DNA of 64,000 nucleotides, taken from assembly GCF_023101765.2 (NCBI RefSeq), contig NC_064212.1, positions 4,154,001 through 4,218,000 on the forward strand, given 5' to 3'. The DNA comes from Spodoptera frugiperda (Eukaryota > Arthropoda > Insecta > Lepidoptera > Noctuidae). A program made the position numbers and the translations under genes. Shown in pieces: positions 13,970-25,750 of the stretch (its first letter is position 1; every line of letters begins with the position of its first letter). Below the pieces are notes generated by a model. The model ran no database searches. It saw only the letters and a list, made by a program, of their open reading frames with translations, and was not told the origin of the DNA.

Positions 13970-14090
13970 TAATTCGGCCGGCCCGAGCCCGCGGCCCGCG
14001 CGACCTCGCCGCTGTAAAACAAAATGTCCGCGCTCTACAACCTGTCGAGGCTTTAGTGATGGGACTGTTGCTGTATCGATATCGATACTG
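13970..14090. promoter_or_regulatory. CpG-rich island with double DRE
   Basis: A dense G+C tract (CCGAGCCCGCGGCCCGCGCG) lies about 60 bp before a 16-bp perfect palindrome GTATCGATATCGATAC (14073-14088). The palindrome holds two overlapping TATCGATA sites. In Drosophila TATCGATA binds DREF at promoters and CGATA binds BEAF-32 at boundaries; the same use in moths is inferred. Confidence 0.4.
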
Positions 14091-14524
14091 TAATATATTA
14101 AGTGTTAGAAGGCTTGTTGAGCTAGTTCTTGTTCTTATTAATGCAAGTAATTACATTACATAAGTATCTAGTATCATTAATAATTATGTTAGTATTCATA
14201 TTTAACAAAAATATCGAGTAATAGATAATAAAGATCCGCTAAATGGTCAGAGTACAGTCACTTTGAACGAATTGTATGCTTTTAACAAACTTACGTTTTA
14301 ATTCCTAAAATATTTATTTTAACAACATCGTAAATCTTTGACCTGTCATTTAATTTTTGCATTACCATAAATAGAGTATTGAAATGTTTTTATTACATCT
14401 ATTATGAGTATTAAAGTGTGACTAAAGCCCACATTACGTCCCGTGTTAGGCACACAGCCACCACATCCCTCGCCCGCATCTGGAGCGGGGCTGCGTTTTG
14501 ATAAATATTTGCGATTTATTTTAT

Positions 14525-14680
14525 TCCTGGAGCCATTTTTTGAGAACGCGCCCGTAAAGAGGAGAAATGGCGTCGCACGCCATGTTCACCAGAGCGGCAC
14601 TGAAGTTTTGGCGGGAAAATAAAAACGCGTTTAACTTTGTGTTAATATTATATTGTGCCATTATTGCGCCATTTATTATA
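14525..14680. promoter_or_regulatory. GCCAT cluster with E2F site (PRE-like)
   Basis: Five GCCAT (Pho/YY1 core) sites lie in 141 bp: 14532, 14579, 14657 and 14668 on plus, 14567 on minus. Between them is TTTTGGCGGGAAAA (14606-14619), a textbook E2F site. An open frame on the minus strand here is not thought to be coding. Confidence 0.35.
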
Positions 14681-16662
14681 ATACCGCGGAAGGGATGGGG
14701 TTGAGAGTTCGCGTTTAATGGACGTTTTGTTTGCGAGAAAAACAATTTTTTTACTCTAACGATTTTCTGTTAAACCTTTCGGAAGGGAATGATTTTTCAG
14801 CGCGTATTTTATGCTTTGTTACAATACAGTACCTATGTACGTATGCACCAATCTGTATTCGTGTTTTGTTTTGATTACGCAGCGTGAATTTTTAGAATTC
14901 CCACGTGAATGTAATACGAATTGGTCGAACTAAAATATATTGCGTGCCTACATTTATTTTGTACAAATGCGTGTGTGGAATTGTATTAGCCTGTGTACAA
15001 TGCGGATTTTCGAATACATAGTTGGTATTTGAAATATTTTTTACGAGTAATTCTGTTCGTAGCGTGCGCACGTATCTACTCGTAAAGGTTAAAAGTTTTA
15101 ACTGACCATAAACACTTAATTACGGTCCGTCATAGAATTTGCAGTTTATTTTATGGCTTTAGAATCTTGTTTCATAATTTATTGTTAGTCATAACTTTCT
15201 TTGAAGTCGATTGTCGATGACAACGAACGGCGGTGAGCGACGACACTTGCCTCTTTCTTTATCAACTATTCATCATTGTATGAAGAGGCTGATTGTAAAG
15301 AGTTTGTGGTGATGCCCCAAATACTATAAGCACCCGAGCTAACAACCAACAATTAGCATACTATTTCTTTTTTATTGTGAAGTCTCGTAACAACAATGGC
15401 TAAGTTTGAATCCACAGCGACTTTTGGTCATTCACACCTTAACTGACATTTATTTTGATCAGTCAGCATTTTATACAAGGCAAAAGACGTCATTTTCACT
15501 TTATATATTTCATAATTTTCATTAAACACAGCATTAAACAACAATACCTACACAAAACAATTAAATTCATTGCAAATACATTCCCTATAGTCATGTAGAG
15601 AGACTGTCTTGTCGACCTTTCAGCACGGAGTGTCCCAGTTCCCGGGTGGTTGCAAAAATCATTAATTAATCAACGTAACCCTAGCATCCCCTGCCTCCCG
15701 GGTAGCCTCCGGCGATCATTAATATACCGTTAAGTGTACTATTGATTCATTACCTACTTTTTGTAATTAGTTTTGGAACGCTAATTAATCTTATGGAGAT
15801 TCTAGTTAGCTTATGAATCGGTTGGGAAGAGGATGTGATATTTTTTATTGTTGTTGCAAATGTGACTTCATTTACCAACGAAATACTCATTGTGACGTCA
15901 TATTTGTCGTTTTAAGAAAATCGCACTTCTACTGTCAGTAAATTTTCTTCTGGTCTTGTTCAAACTGTCTGCAATATGGAGAATTAGGCAGCAATGAAGG
16001 TGACGTGTTGCTTATATGACTAATGAAGAGACTCTTATAACTAACTTAAATAAATAAAAAATAAAACTTACCTACGCTATTTATAAGGGCGAGGTGTCTC
16101 GGACACACTACATATCACCCGTCATAATTACTGATATATATTCGTTACTTTTGACCTTAATCTTAAATCGAACAAACTAATAAATATATACTACTTATGT
16201 ACATCCCTCATAAACATCGCTCCACATAATTATCCAAAAATAGCCTCTAAATCAACAAACTCACTAGGTACTTACTGAAAAAACAAAGTGTAAAAACATC
16301 ACATTTAGAACTAGGTTGAAAACACCGGTAATTTACCAACTCGGTCTAATTTAAAATACCGTTACTGGTCATTCAGATTTGCATAGGTGGGCACTTGGTT
16401 CCACGAAGTTGGACTAACGTTTGAAAAAACTGTAAAAATAGCGTAAAACACACATATTCACGAACAGTTCATGCTTGTATTTAGGGCAAATAGAAGTTCG
16501 CTTTTAAATGAAAATAAATGTTTTTTCTAGTTGTCGGTTTGATAAAAGTTAGCTTTGCGTAGTGATCTGGTATTTTTTAAATGGTAATGTTTTTGGTATT
16601 GATGTAAAGTAAATGGACACGTGTAGGAATAATACAAGGATTAGGTGTTTTATGATATAAGC

Positions 16663-16760
16663 CGGTAAACGAGCTGGCGGATCACCTGATGGTAAGTAAT
16701 CGCCGCCGCCCTTGGTCACCCGAAACACCAAAGGCTTTACAAGTGCGTAGCTGACCTTTT
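16663..16760 (+). repeat. Dispersed repeat S5
   Basis: Contains GAGCTGGCGGATCACCTGAT, GGTAAGTAATCGCCGCCGCC, then an ACAAGTGCGTAGCTGACC end equivalent to the GTGCGTTGCCGGCC of the better copy at 60757. Confidence 0.5.
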
Positions 16761-19700
16761 GAGGGTTAGGAATTTAAGGGTTGTTGGAAAATCGGGTATT
16801 AGGGACGAGAGTAACTGGTAAGTAGAAACACCATTTGCTTTATAGTATTTCTAGCAAAAAAAAAACCTAAGTAAACTCTAGCAGATTGCCAATTGAAACA
16901 TTTTTCTGCCTATCGCGCCGTAGTTTTTATAAACAGTCCACTCTTTCTTTCATGTAAACAGCTAACTAAACCAAAACACTGAACACATACATACACAGAC
17001 CCATCTTCACACAACCATACAAACCTAGTACCTCCAATATAATAATAACTATAACAACAGCGGGCTAACCTTGCCTGAGCATCGACATTGACACGTCCAG
17101 CTCTCAGCTAGATGGTGCTCAGCTCCACTTGAACCCTTCGAGCATCATCGCTGCACATTCATGCTTACCTAGTACCTCTGTTCTGTAGGTAGGAGATAAT
17201 AACCAAGTAATGAGAGATTGTGATATTGTTTTATTCTATTTTATTTGGGAAACAAACAGAATTATATACGAAAATTACATGCAAATTAAATAATACATAG
17301 TCCAAAACAGTTTCCACATGAATTCGATCAAACATGAGTGAAAAATTGTTTTAGTGATACCTATATCATGTGCTGAACTTTACAGAGACAAAGAAAATAC
17401 GTAAGTGTAAAAGAAGTGACTGATTGGATCTAGATGGAACAATAATGATTTTAGGAACGCCATCTACTTTTAAAACAATCATTTAACTTGTTTGTAAGCT
17501 GCGATAAAAGATCAAACTACGACTTGTACCTCTACCTTTTAAAAAATTGTCGTAATTTAAAGATTTATGGTGAGCATGACAACCATAATTCGATACCCAG
17601 ATTGCGTAGATTGGCACCTAGTATAGATGTACGAATAGGATTTTCAATTTCAATATTCAAAAATATTAAATTTTTGTCCACAGTACGGATTATCGATGGT
17701 CGATTTGTAATTGGTTTAAAAAGTATATTTTCTAAACACGTTTAAATTAAAAAGGTATAATAATATACTACTGAAATAAACTACACTACAATAAATTTAC
17801 TATCATACCTAAACAATCGTTCTACAACAACAAAATTACAATCGAACAAAATGCACCCTATTCCCTTCTACTTATCACTTCCACGGGCCAAGCTAATTCA
17901 TCCCTCTCGAGTAGCCAGCGAAGATAAAGCTACTACCCTTCTCTACCCCCTCCCCCTACTTCTAACCCCCCTCCCCCGCCGTCACCTGCCGAGTCTTTAA
18001 TTGAATAATCCCCATCATTAATCATAGCGCCCGTCTGGTGGTGAACTTGAATTATTTTCAGTAATTTCTTGTGACTGTTTTGAGTTCGTTCGATGGCCGA
18101 TACAGCTAAATGGACGCACGGTTTGGGAATTATAGACAGCTTTGAAAGTGGTCGTTTCCCAACTAACATTTAAGCGTTGGTTACAGGTAATTAAGTAACT
18201 TCAAGAGGTATTACAGGCTTAGAAGGCTTTCAGTAGTAGATTTTAATCTATTAGAAGAGATAAGAAATAAATTAAACACCAACAGTGATACTATAACTTC
18301 AGTAAACGATGCAAAACAACTTTAACACTCCAAATAGTGGTATTGGAAACTAATATTCTTAAAATATTAAAGCTTTACTCTGTCGGTAGCACTTCAAGTT
18401 TTACAACGGTGTTCACTGACACCTATTAACTTCTATTGTTATTTATTTATCACAAAGAAGTGTCTTGTACGTGTATAGGTTCTATATCGACTATAAGTGC
18501 AGCAATTGGTTCTATGGTAGAGTTATTGGAGAATGTAGTAACACGAAATATTTAAAGTATCTAATAACTCTTTTTAGCCTTGCTTAAGAGTTATGGTGTC
18601 ATACCAGTTTTATTAAAAACTGTAGTAGGGCGTTATGAACTCTATAAGCTATATTCGACAGGGTTCTGTTGGTACAAATACCGATGATTTATAAAAAATA
18701 CACATGATTTGTCACATAATCAAGCTATAATTAATACTTTTACATGGTTTGCTCAAGAAAGAGTGAGCTGTACACAACAGGGTTCCGTTGAGCAACATAT
18801 TGAGGAAACTAAAATGTGGACGTCGTGGCTGTAGTCGATTATCATCATCGGTTTCATCCGTATCGCTGTATTTCATCATTTCAGAAATTTGTTTATCACC
18901 CGTCTCGTAGCTTGAAATATTTATCCGTTTTACTGTACATTTCATAATCTCCCACTCAGGCGTAGGTTTTGAATTTTCATCTTTAATGTACTTCGATGGA
19001 GCCTTGTTAGGGTATCTTAGAATATTATCGATCTCCCATCCCGATGGAACAGTAAATAATTTCTTTTTATTCCCTTCAATCGTTTGAATTATTTTAAATG
19101 AAATTCTGAAATAAAAATTTCATCAAATGAATAATAATACTCGTAAATCGGTAATACGATACATAGATTCTTAATTGCATCAGCAACAAACAAACTCAAG
19201 CTGTTTTCAATGGATGTAAAAGAGAAGACACTAGAAGAAAAAAATTGATAGTGTGTAATATTGACCTTGTCAAAGGTTGGAGTGATTGTTTAGTAATGTT
19301 TTGCAACATAGCATTTTCGATCATAATTTCTTAGTTAAATATTAAACTACTAAATAAATAACAATCTACATAGTAAAGCTGGAAACTGCTTATTCATTTT
19401 ATATTTAAATGGTTTTCAATAATTTGTCAAAGAACCCTAATGTGGTTTGTACGTTATAGCTACTAATAATGTCTTAATTCTAATAAATCTCATTGACTAA
19501 GAGTATTGTTACACTGGTATATCTACCAAAGCCTGCACAATATTCTTGACTACAGATATTGTGTCGCAACGAGTGCTATAAATGAGTTAATAGAGTATTT
19601 TAACATTAAAGCAGGCTCGCCATTTTTTTTGTAAACATAACATTACAAACAAATAGGTATATACAAAATTTATCATCCAAATACTAAATAATATATATTT

Positions 19701-20472
19701 TAAAGGTGGTAAAATGAATGATACTCTCATAATACATTTCAATACTTACGAATCTCACATACTTTATCATGTTCGGTTAAAAAATTTAAAGCAATTTTTA
19801 TTATTCTTTGTCACATTTCTTTAAAATAGTTGATAAATCCCAGGCGCGTGAAAAATGAGATGAGAAATATGGTATACACTTACCGTAAATTCACAAGGGC
19901 AGGAATAATTCACAATACACAAAAGACGCAGACGTAATTTTAATAAAATTTATATTTAGGTATACTTAATAAAATGGACACCATAATATGTCGATATCTA
20001 AACTTTACGTGGATAAGTATTTAACCTATTAAAATTTAACGTTTTTCTTTGTGTCGTACACTAAAAACTATACACTGGAGTTAACAAAGTATCAATAAAG
20101 CAGTGACAGCTTTATCTGAAAGCATTATAAATCCTTTTTATAACCCAAGGTGTCAACTAACTGTTTTAAATAACCATAATAACACTCTTATGTATGTTAT
20201 TGACTATATTCGACTCTTAATTGCAGGCACACTGCTGCTAGTATAACACCATTCTATACACTTTATATTACTCTTGCCTGTAAAATCGTGGGCCTCTTTT
20301 GAGGTTACAAGTGTGTTAGAGAATGCTGTAACTCACTACTACAGGACTGCATTAACACTATTAACTTCGGCTATAGTCTCTATACAGGTTCTATATAGCT
20401 TATTTTAACTCTTAAGTGCTAGTTGGGTTGTCATTCGTTATTTTTTTCTTAGGCTATTGGATTGTGTCATAA

Positions 20473-20532
20473 AAAGATTTCTTATAAGAAAACAAACATC
20501 AGTATATACTGATGTTTGTTTCATAAATCTTT
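20473..20532. repeat. 32-bp perfect palindrome in a larger imperfect hairpin
   Basis: 20490-20505 (AAACAAACATCAGTAT) is the exact reverse complement of 20506-20521. Outside it AAAGATTT (20473-20480) pairs with AAATCTTT (20525-20532), separated by unequal spacers of 9 and 3 bases. It may be a tiny foldback element or a cruciform-forming site. Confidence 0.6.
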
Positions 20533-20849
20533 GTGTATATCTAGTGTATGTAGTTAATTTTAGAAATAAATAATACTATAACGTAGCAACTGGCAACAAA
20601 TAAAATATATCTAGCCATACAAAGTAAATAAGCATCAATAAAAATAAACAGTCCACTCGAGTTCACATAAGACGAAGGGCCGTACCTACATCAAAATCAG
20701 GAGCCGAGGCACGTACTACCCACATGAGCCGACCCACACCTCTGCTACATGCAGGAAACCGTTCCTTAACCCACACAAACAAACCAACAACTCACATAAC
20801 TAAATCACACTCACACATACAATCGCCCCTTTGTCTTAGCTAAGTGTCA

Positions 20850-20940
20850 ACCAATAAAAACAAAGGATTCGAAAATGGAACAAAAAGTGTCGGCCAATCG
20901 CGCGGGGCGTCACGCGTGTTGATGCGCGGCTATTGGCTTG
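20850..20940. promoter_or_regulatory. CCAAT-box cluster in a CpG-rich patch
   Basis: CCAAT at 20851 and 20894 and an inverted ATTGG at 20932, the last two 34 bp apart and flanking CpG-rich sequence (CGCGCGGGGCGTCACGCG). Paired CCAAT boxes are typical NF-Y promoter sites. Nearby CCTTTGTC (about 20828) and ACAAAGG are Sox/TCF-like. Confidence 0.35.
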
Positions 20941-22223
20941 AAAAAATCCGTTTAGCTTCGATGACTCCGGCTAGACGTTGAGATTGATGCGCCGCTCGAC
21001 CGGTATTTACTTGACTTTATTTACATAAGATACCGTTTCGTGCGCTATACGCTATCCTGAACTGTCATTTTGTTGATGGAACTAGTAAAGTTGATCTTTC
21101 TTTAACGTCTTCAACTTTAGTGTTAAATAAAAAAGTTTTGTAATTTTCTTAGTCGTGGACTTAGCTCGTAGACTGTGCAGATGAGTTTATCGCACCGTAC
21201 TCATTACCTTTGTAAGCATGTACTGCTAAGTGAATCATGTTATTCAGGCTCACCGTGACTCACGAGATTCGGAGCCATCAGCGTGCTCCCGACAGCATTA
21301 TTAACATAACACATTTACGATATCAATATTCGTCACGAGTTCTTTTTCATTCAAACGGTTATCACTTCTCGGCATTCACGGCACAGACTTAAGTAGGCAT
21401 CCAGAGAGAACACCTCGGCGTGTGTTCACGTGTGAGAGGGGGGACAAAGGGGGTGCGGGGCGTTCAGAGGGTCATTTATCATTCATATCATCTTCGCTCC
21501 ACTTCGCTCGCCGCACCGTCGTAAATAAATAAGAACAGTCTCATCTTTTACAGCCGCTCAAACATTGCTAAACAAATATCACTCTTTACCATATCAATCT
21601 AAAGTTCGAATTTCATTCATGCTCACCGGTGGTTAAGTTCTTTCGGAATTTCGAAGTTAGTTGGTGAACGCGTAGGTAACTATGCATATGTTTTAGATAT
21701 GTGTAGATAATAGCCGTGCTAGGTATAATAAATCTGTAGCTATGTATATGAATATCAGCTTTAAACTTTAGTTTGATGTTCTTTTTATGACTACCATGTT
21801 AAAAGTATCGTAGTAGCCAGGCACTTGCTTTAAAAGAGACCGTAGGTAAGTACGTATAAAAGGTGGATCAGACGAGATAAGTATATACTCATAAGAATTT
21901 TAGGACATTTTCAAACTTTATCAGTTTGCAACCCATTTTCCTTGTTGTGTGAAAATAAAACACATTTCCACATACTATTTATATAACGAAAAAAGGATTC
22001 CAATCTTGTACTAACCTATTTTAATGGCCTAAATACTAGCTAAACAAGTAAATCACATTATACGAAAGGAACATAACGTTACTGAAATTGCTGCCATTAT
22101 TTTTATAACACAATCAAAATCGTAATTGGACCCAAATAATACACCCATAAGACGTTGTTACCGGCAGGAACAGAAGACATCCAACAAAGCCGCTCACAAT
22201 TGCGAAACCTTTTATTATCTATA
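20941..22223. other. Non-coding DNA
   Basis: Scattered G+C-rich bits at 20990-21030 and 21410-21520 could be regulatory; otherwise featureless. Confidence 0.45.
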
Positions 22224-23082
22224 CTAGCTGACCCGCGCAACTTCGTTTGCGTGTATCCCGCTACTTCGACAAATACAGTCAACGCACCAACACATATTGG
22301 ATACTAATTTTCAATTCACAATAACTTCTCTTTCCCTTAACCGCGTTTAAAATATTAAAATGTTTTTTGGTTTCTGTGACTCTTCTTTGATCGCCCCCCC
22401 TATCAGTTTTTGGAAAAAATATTTAAGTAATGTACAGATTTTTTTTTGTCTTATATGTATAGATCAAAGTCGTAGTACCTACTTTTTAATATTATTTATA
22501 GGGACGCTGCCCCGCCGCCGCGGCCGGCCCGTACCGTGCCGCAATACTAATATCGTGATATCTCCTAAACTATATGTCTAAATAACACACTGTAAACTGC
22601 AAAAATAATCTAAATTAAATGCTCGTGATGATGAACTTACTTATTATGATAAGGATATATGTATTATTGGTTATATCACCAGTTAAACATCACCCAACGA
22701 ATTAAATGTTTTTTTAATACAGAAAAGTAGTTTTTGTGACTTAAATAAAAAAGCTGGATATATGTCATCGCGGACTTTTTTGTAGAACTAATAAAGACCA
22801 ATGTTTTTGCTATACATTGTTCTTACTTGTATCCAACGGTATAAGCGGCGCACGCACAAATGCAATCTTCAATTAGATTTTTTTCTGACTTCTTGGACAT
22901 AAATCGCTATAACTCAGCTAATATAGTTTCAATGTATTTCAATTATATATAAAAACCTGTCGGAGAAAATACTCTTTCTATTAGTGAAAACCGCATCAAA
23001 ATCCGTTGCGTAGTTTTAAAGTTTTATGCATACGAAGGGACTACAGACAAAATGGGCGACTTTGTTTTATACTATGTATAGA
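22224..23082 (-). mobile_element. Non-autonomous Helitron-like element (859 bp)
   Basis: Read on the minus strand it begins TCTATACATAG, contains the phrase ATTTTGATGCGG typical of such repeats, and ends with a hairpin (CGCAA / TTGCG, plus-strand 22236-22240 and 22247-22251, 6-nt loop) followed by CTAG (22224-22227) and a flanking T. TC at the 5' end, a 3' hairpin and CTRR are the diagnostic Helitron features. There is no Rep/helicase reading frame. The base before the 5' TC is T rather than the expected A, so that end is less certain. A G+C-rich tract at 22507-22545 lies inside. Confidence 0.65.
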
Positions 23083-23109
23083 AGAAGCATATTAGGTGCT
23101 TAGATTCCA

Positions 23110-23620
23110 AATAATTCCGCTCGCTCCGCTCTAAGAAGATTAAGAACGATTGGATGTTCGGAGGAGGTCGGCACTCGCCGCCACGTGACGTAATGGCGAG
23201 GTATAGGTACGGCTTAGAGAATGGTCCATCAATCTAAACAGAGTCCCTCAGATCGATCACTGACCGCCCGAGAACTTATTGCTTAAAAACTCGCAGAATA
23301 GCCCGACGTACACGTAAAAGCAATTACCCAAAGAAGTGGTCGATAGTAAGCAGTTCGCTTGCAAGTCGGTAATTGAAAGGCCGTGTACGAGCTGAAGCCA
23401 CGTTTGTTTAGTCCGTCATAATTGCTCTGCTGCACCTCCGAGCTGACGAGTCGCCGGCACAAAAACTCCTAAATCCAGTTCATTAGGGCTCTATTCACAG
23501 CCCACCCCTGGATGGAGATACGCGGTGATTACTGCAACCGCTCCCGACGGCTCACGAATAAAGACTGCATCATAATTTCACCAGATACACCCTCGTGACG
23601 CATTAAAAGGAATAGCGAAC
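23110..23620. promoter_or_regulatory. Unique G+C-balanced segment, candidate enhancer
   Basis: About 500 bp of higher G+C, non-repetitive DNA with no long frame, with TAATT and CACGTGACGTAA motifs. It directly follows the Helitron at 22224-23082. Sequence texture suggests conservation, which cannot be tested here. Confidence 0.25.
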
Positions 23621-24893
23621 TTAATTCCGTGATATAGAGTCTCATTTCGAATCGTGTGTAGTCACGTCACTTGCACAATGACATGTAAAAATAATGAACA
23701 AACTTAGGCACTGTGCGAGGGAAGTTAAGTCTTGAATTGTAGTTGTGAAGGGTTAAATTCGTTTGGTTGTGGAGAAAGGAGATGCTTTGTAAATTTAATA
23801 GGAGGAAAAGTTTCGCGGGACGTCGCACCGGCAAGGTTGTCGCAGTTGTGATTCAATTTGGCCGCTAATTTAATGACGCTGTCGAGAAGGCAAACAAATT
23901 GATATTCATATGGGACCACCGCCAGTTTATTTGTTGTTTACATTTTTGTTTTACTGCGATTTCGCTAATAGTCATGCAAACAATTGCTCGTTACTTAAGT
24001 GTCGTTTATGGCAGTAAGCTCGCGGACGTGTGCGGTGCTTCTGCAGTGATTGCCTACTTAAAATGTACGTTTATGCTGCTAAGAAATACTTTGTATCCTC
24101 ATTTTAAAATGGAAATAGTTCAATGTTATTTTTTATTTTGTTGCGACTGACATTGGTACAGTACTTGTAGGACCTTGACAAGCAAATGTTTTACAAACAC
24201 TTGAGGTCATTAAACTGACCAAAACCGAACAACAACATTTAAAATCGGGTTAGATCTTAGCTTACCTATTTGCAGAAAGCATAACTGATGTCCTACATTT
24301 AGTTCCTTCATCTCTGTGGTGTAAGGTCAATATTCGCGCACCCCGGAACATTAATATTAGTTCCCAGCACACACGTAATGCAACACAACAAGATAATTGA
24401 AGTGTCCGTCGCGGCCGAACTGCTTCCATTGTTGGTGTCGTTACACCGTCGTTATTCAATTCAACTCCTGCGCTGGCGACGTTGTTTCGGTCGGATGTAT
24501 TGAGGCTAATCTTAGGATGGTTAGTAATTTCTTGGGATCGACGGATGCTTGAGTCATTCGGGATAATTTTGTTAGTATTGCTTGGAGTTGAGCTTGAGTT
24601 GATATTGAAATTGACTTCGTCTGGACTTGTTAGATTGATAAGTAGTTCTAAGAAAAAAACTATATTGCAAACATGTTAAGTACTTTTTGTGGTTAAAAAT
24701 GATGCCGTATAACATGTTTTCACATCAGATGCAAATCTCAAAACCGAAAAACAAGCTAAGTACGTACATAGTGTAAAACGTATCCGCAAAACGAGCGTGC
24801 ATTCACCGAAAGTACTTAGAAGGCTAAGTCTCCCTGTAAAGTTCAGATAAACGCGGCCAAAATAATCCTCTTTGTATAAAAATGTCCCCGTGT

Positions 24894-24906
24894 CGCCCCC
24901 TGCCGG
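24894..24906 (-). promoter_or_regulatory. CTCF-like site
   Basis: CGCCCCCTGCCGG matches the same core at 12 of 13 positions, in the same orientation as the site at 4468. Confidence 0.35.
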
Positions 24907-25639
24907 CAGACTTTATTAAAAAGCACGTAATCCTCACTAGTGGACTGGGTAACGCGATTATACTCTATATAACAACTCAATATGCGAGAACCGATATGAA
25001 ATTGAATTTAAATCCGTTTTGCGTTGATGACAACGTTAGTAAATAATAAAGGTTGCTACGGGACGACTGATTGGGACTCGTTAATTAATACGAGGGCAAT
25101 GCGACTATGTAGTGACAGATTTTAGATTGATTTTCGTTTAGTTTGTAATTTTGTTTTTGGTTGTGGCTTTTTGTGGTTGAATAGAGTTTAGATTTTGTTG
25201 TTAATTTTTTTGGTGGGGTGGAGTTTTAATGAATTTGAAGTTTTGTGTTCTGTTTACAGTTTGCATTTGTCTTCGTCTTCGAAGATTGAGTTGGAATCAC
25301 GTACTTCATTTCCCTTTTGTACAATGTGGCACTAACTTTTGGGAAGTTTGGAATGTGTGTTAAGAAAAGCAAAAAACATGTCATGCAGACTTTACTCTAG
25401 CCTTCGAAATTAAACTCGTGCTGATCGAGTATGCTATAAGACTTCCTTGAGATTTTATTTAATCCATCTTCAAACGAATGCTATCTTTATCTAACCTCCA
25501 CATAACAGCTTAAAAGAAGAACACACGAAAACATGGCAAAAGTACGATCATACCATCTAATATGCAAACAGGAGTTGTCATTGCCCGTATCTTGACACCC
25601 CGACAGCCAGGAAGCGGGGAGAGGTGGCACACTTCATTA

Positions 25640-25750
25640 CTCGCACATCAAACAATCGCGCCGCCGCCGCCATCTTGCCGGAAGTGACGTCACTGACGTG
25701 CCGCCGCGATCGCTTTGATCCTCACAAAAATAAGTCTCCATTTGGCTGCA
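25640..25750 (+). promoter_or_regulatory. Compound YY1-ETS-CRE element
   Basis: GCCGCCATCTTG (25666-25677, YY1/Pho), CCGGAAGTGAC (25678-25688, ETS) and TGACGTCA (25685-25692, CREB/ATF) abut or overlap, with a second TGACG at 25694. This arrangement is typical of TATA-less promoters. No coding exon is seen downstream, so it may start a non-coding transcript or act as an enhancer. Confidence 0.4.

Larger units (their letters stand above)
14681..20849. other. Non-coding DNA
   Basis: AT-rich. Contains a Su(H)-type TTCCCACG overlapping a CACGTG E-box (14898-14907), the S5 copy and the palindrome at 20473. No gene seen. Confidence 0.5.
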
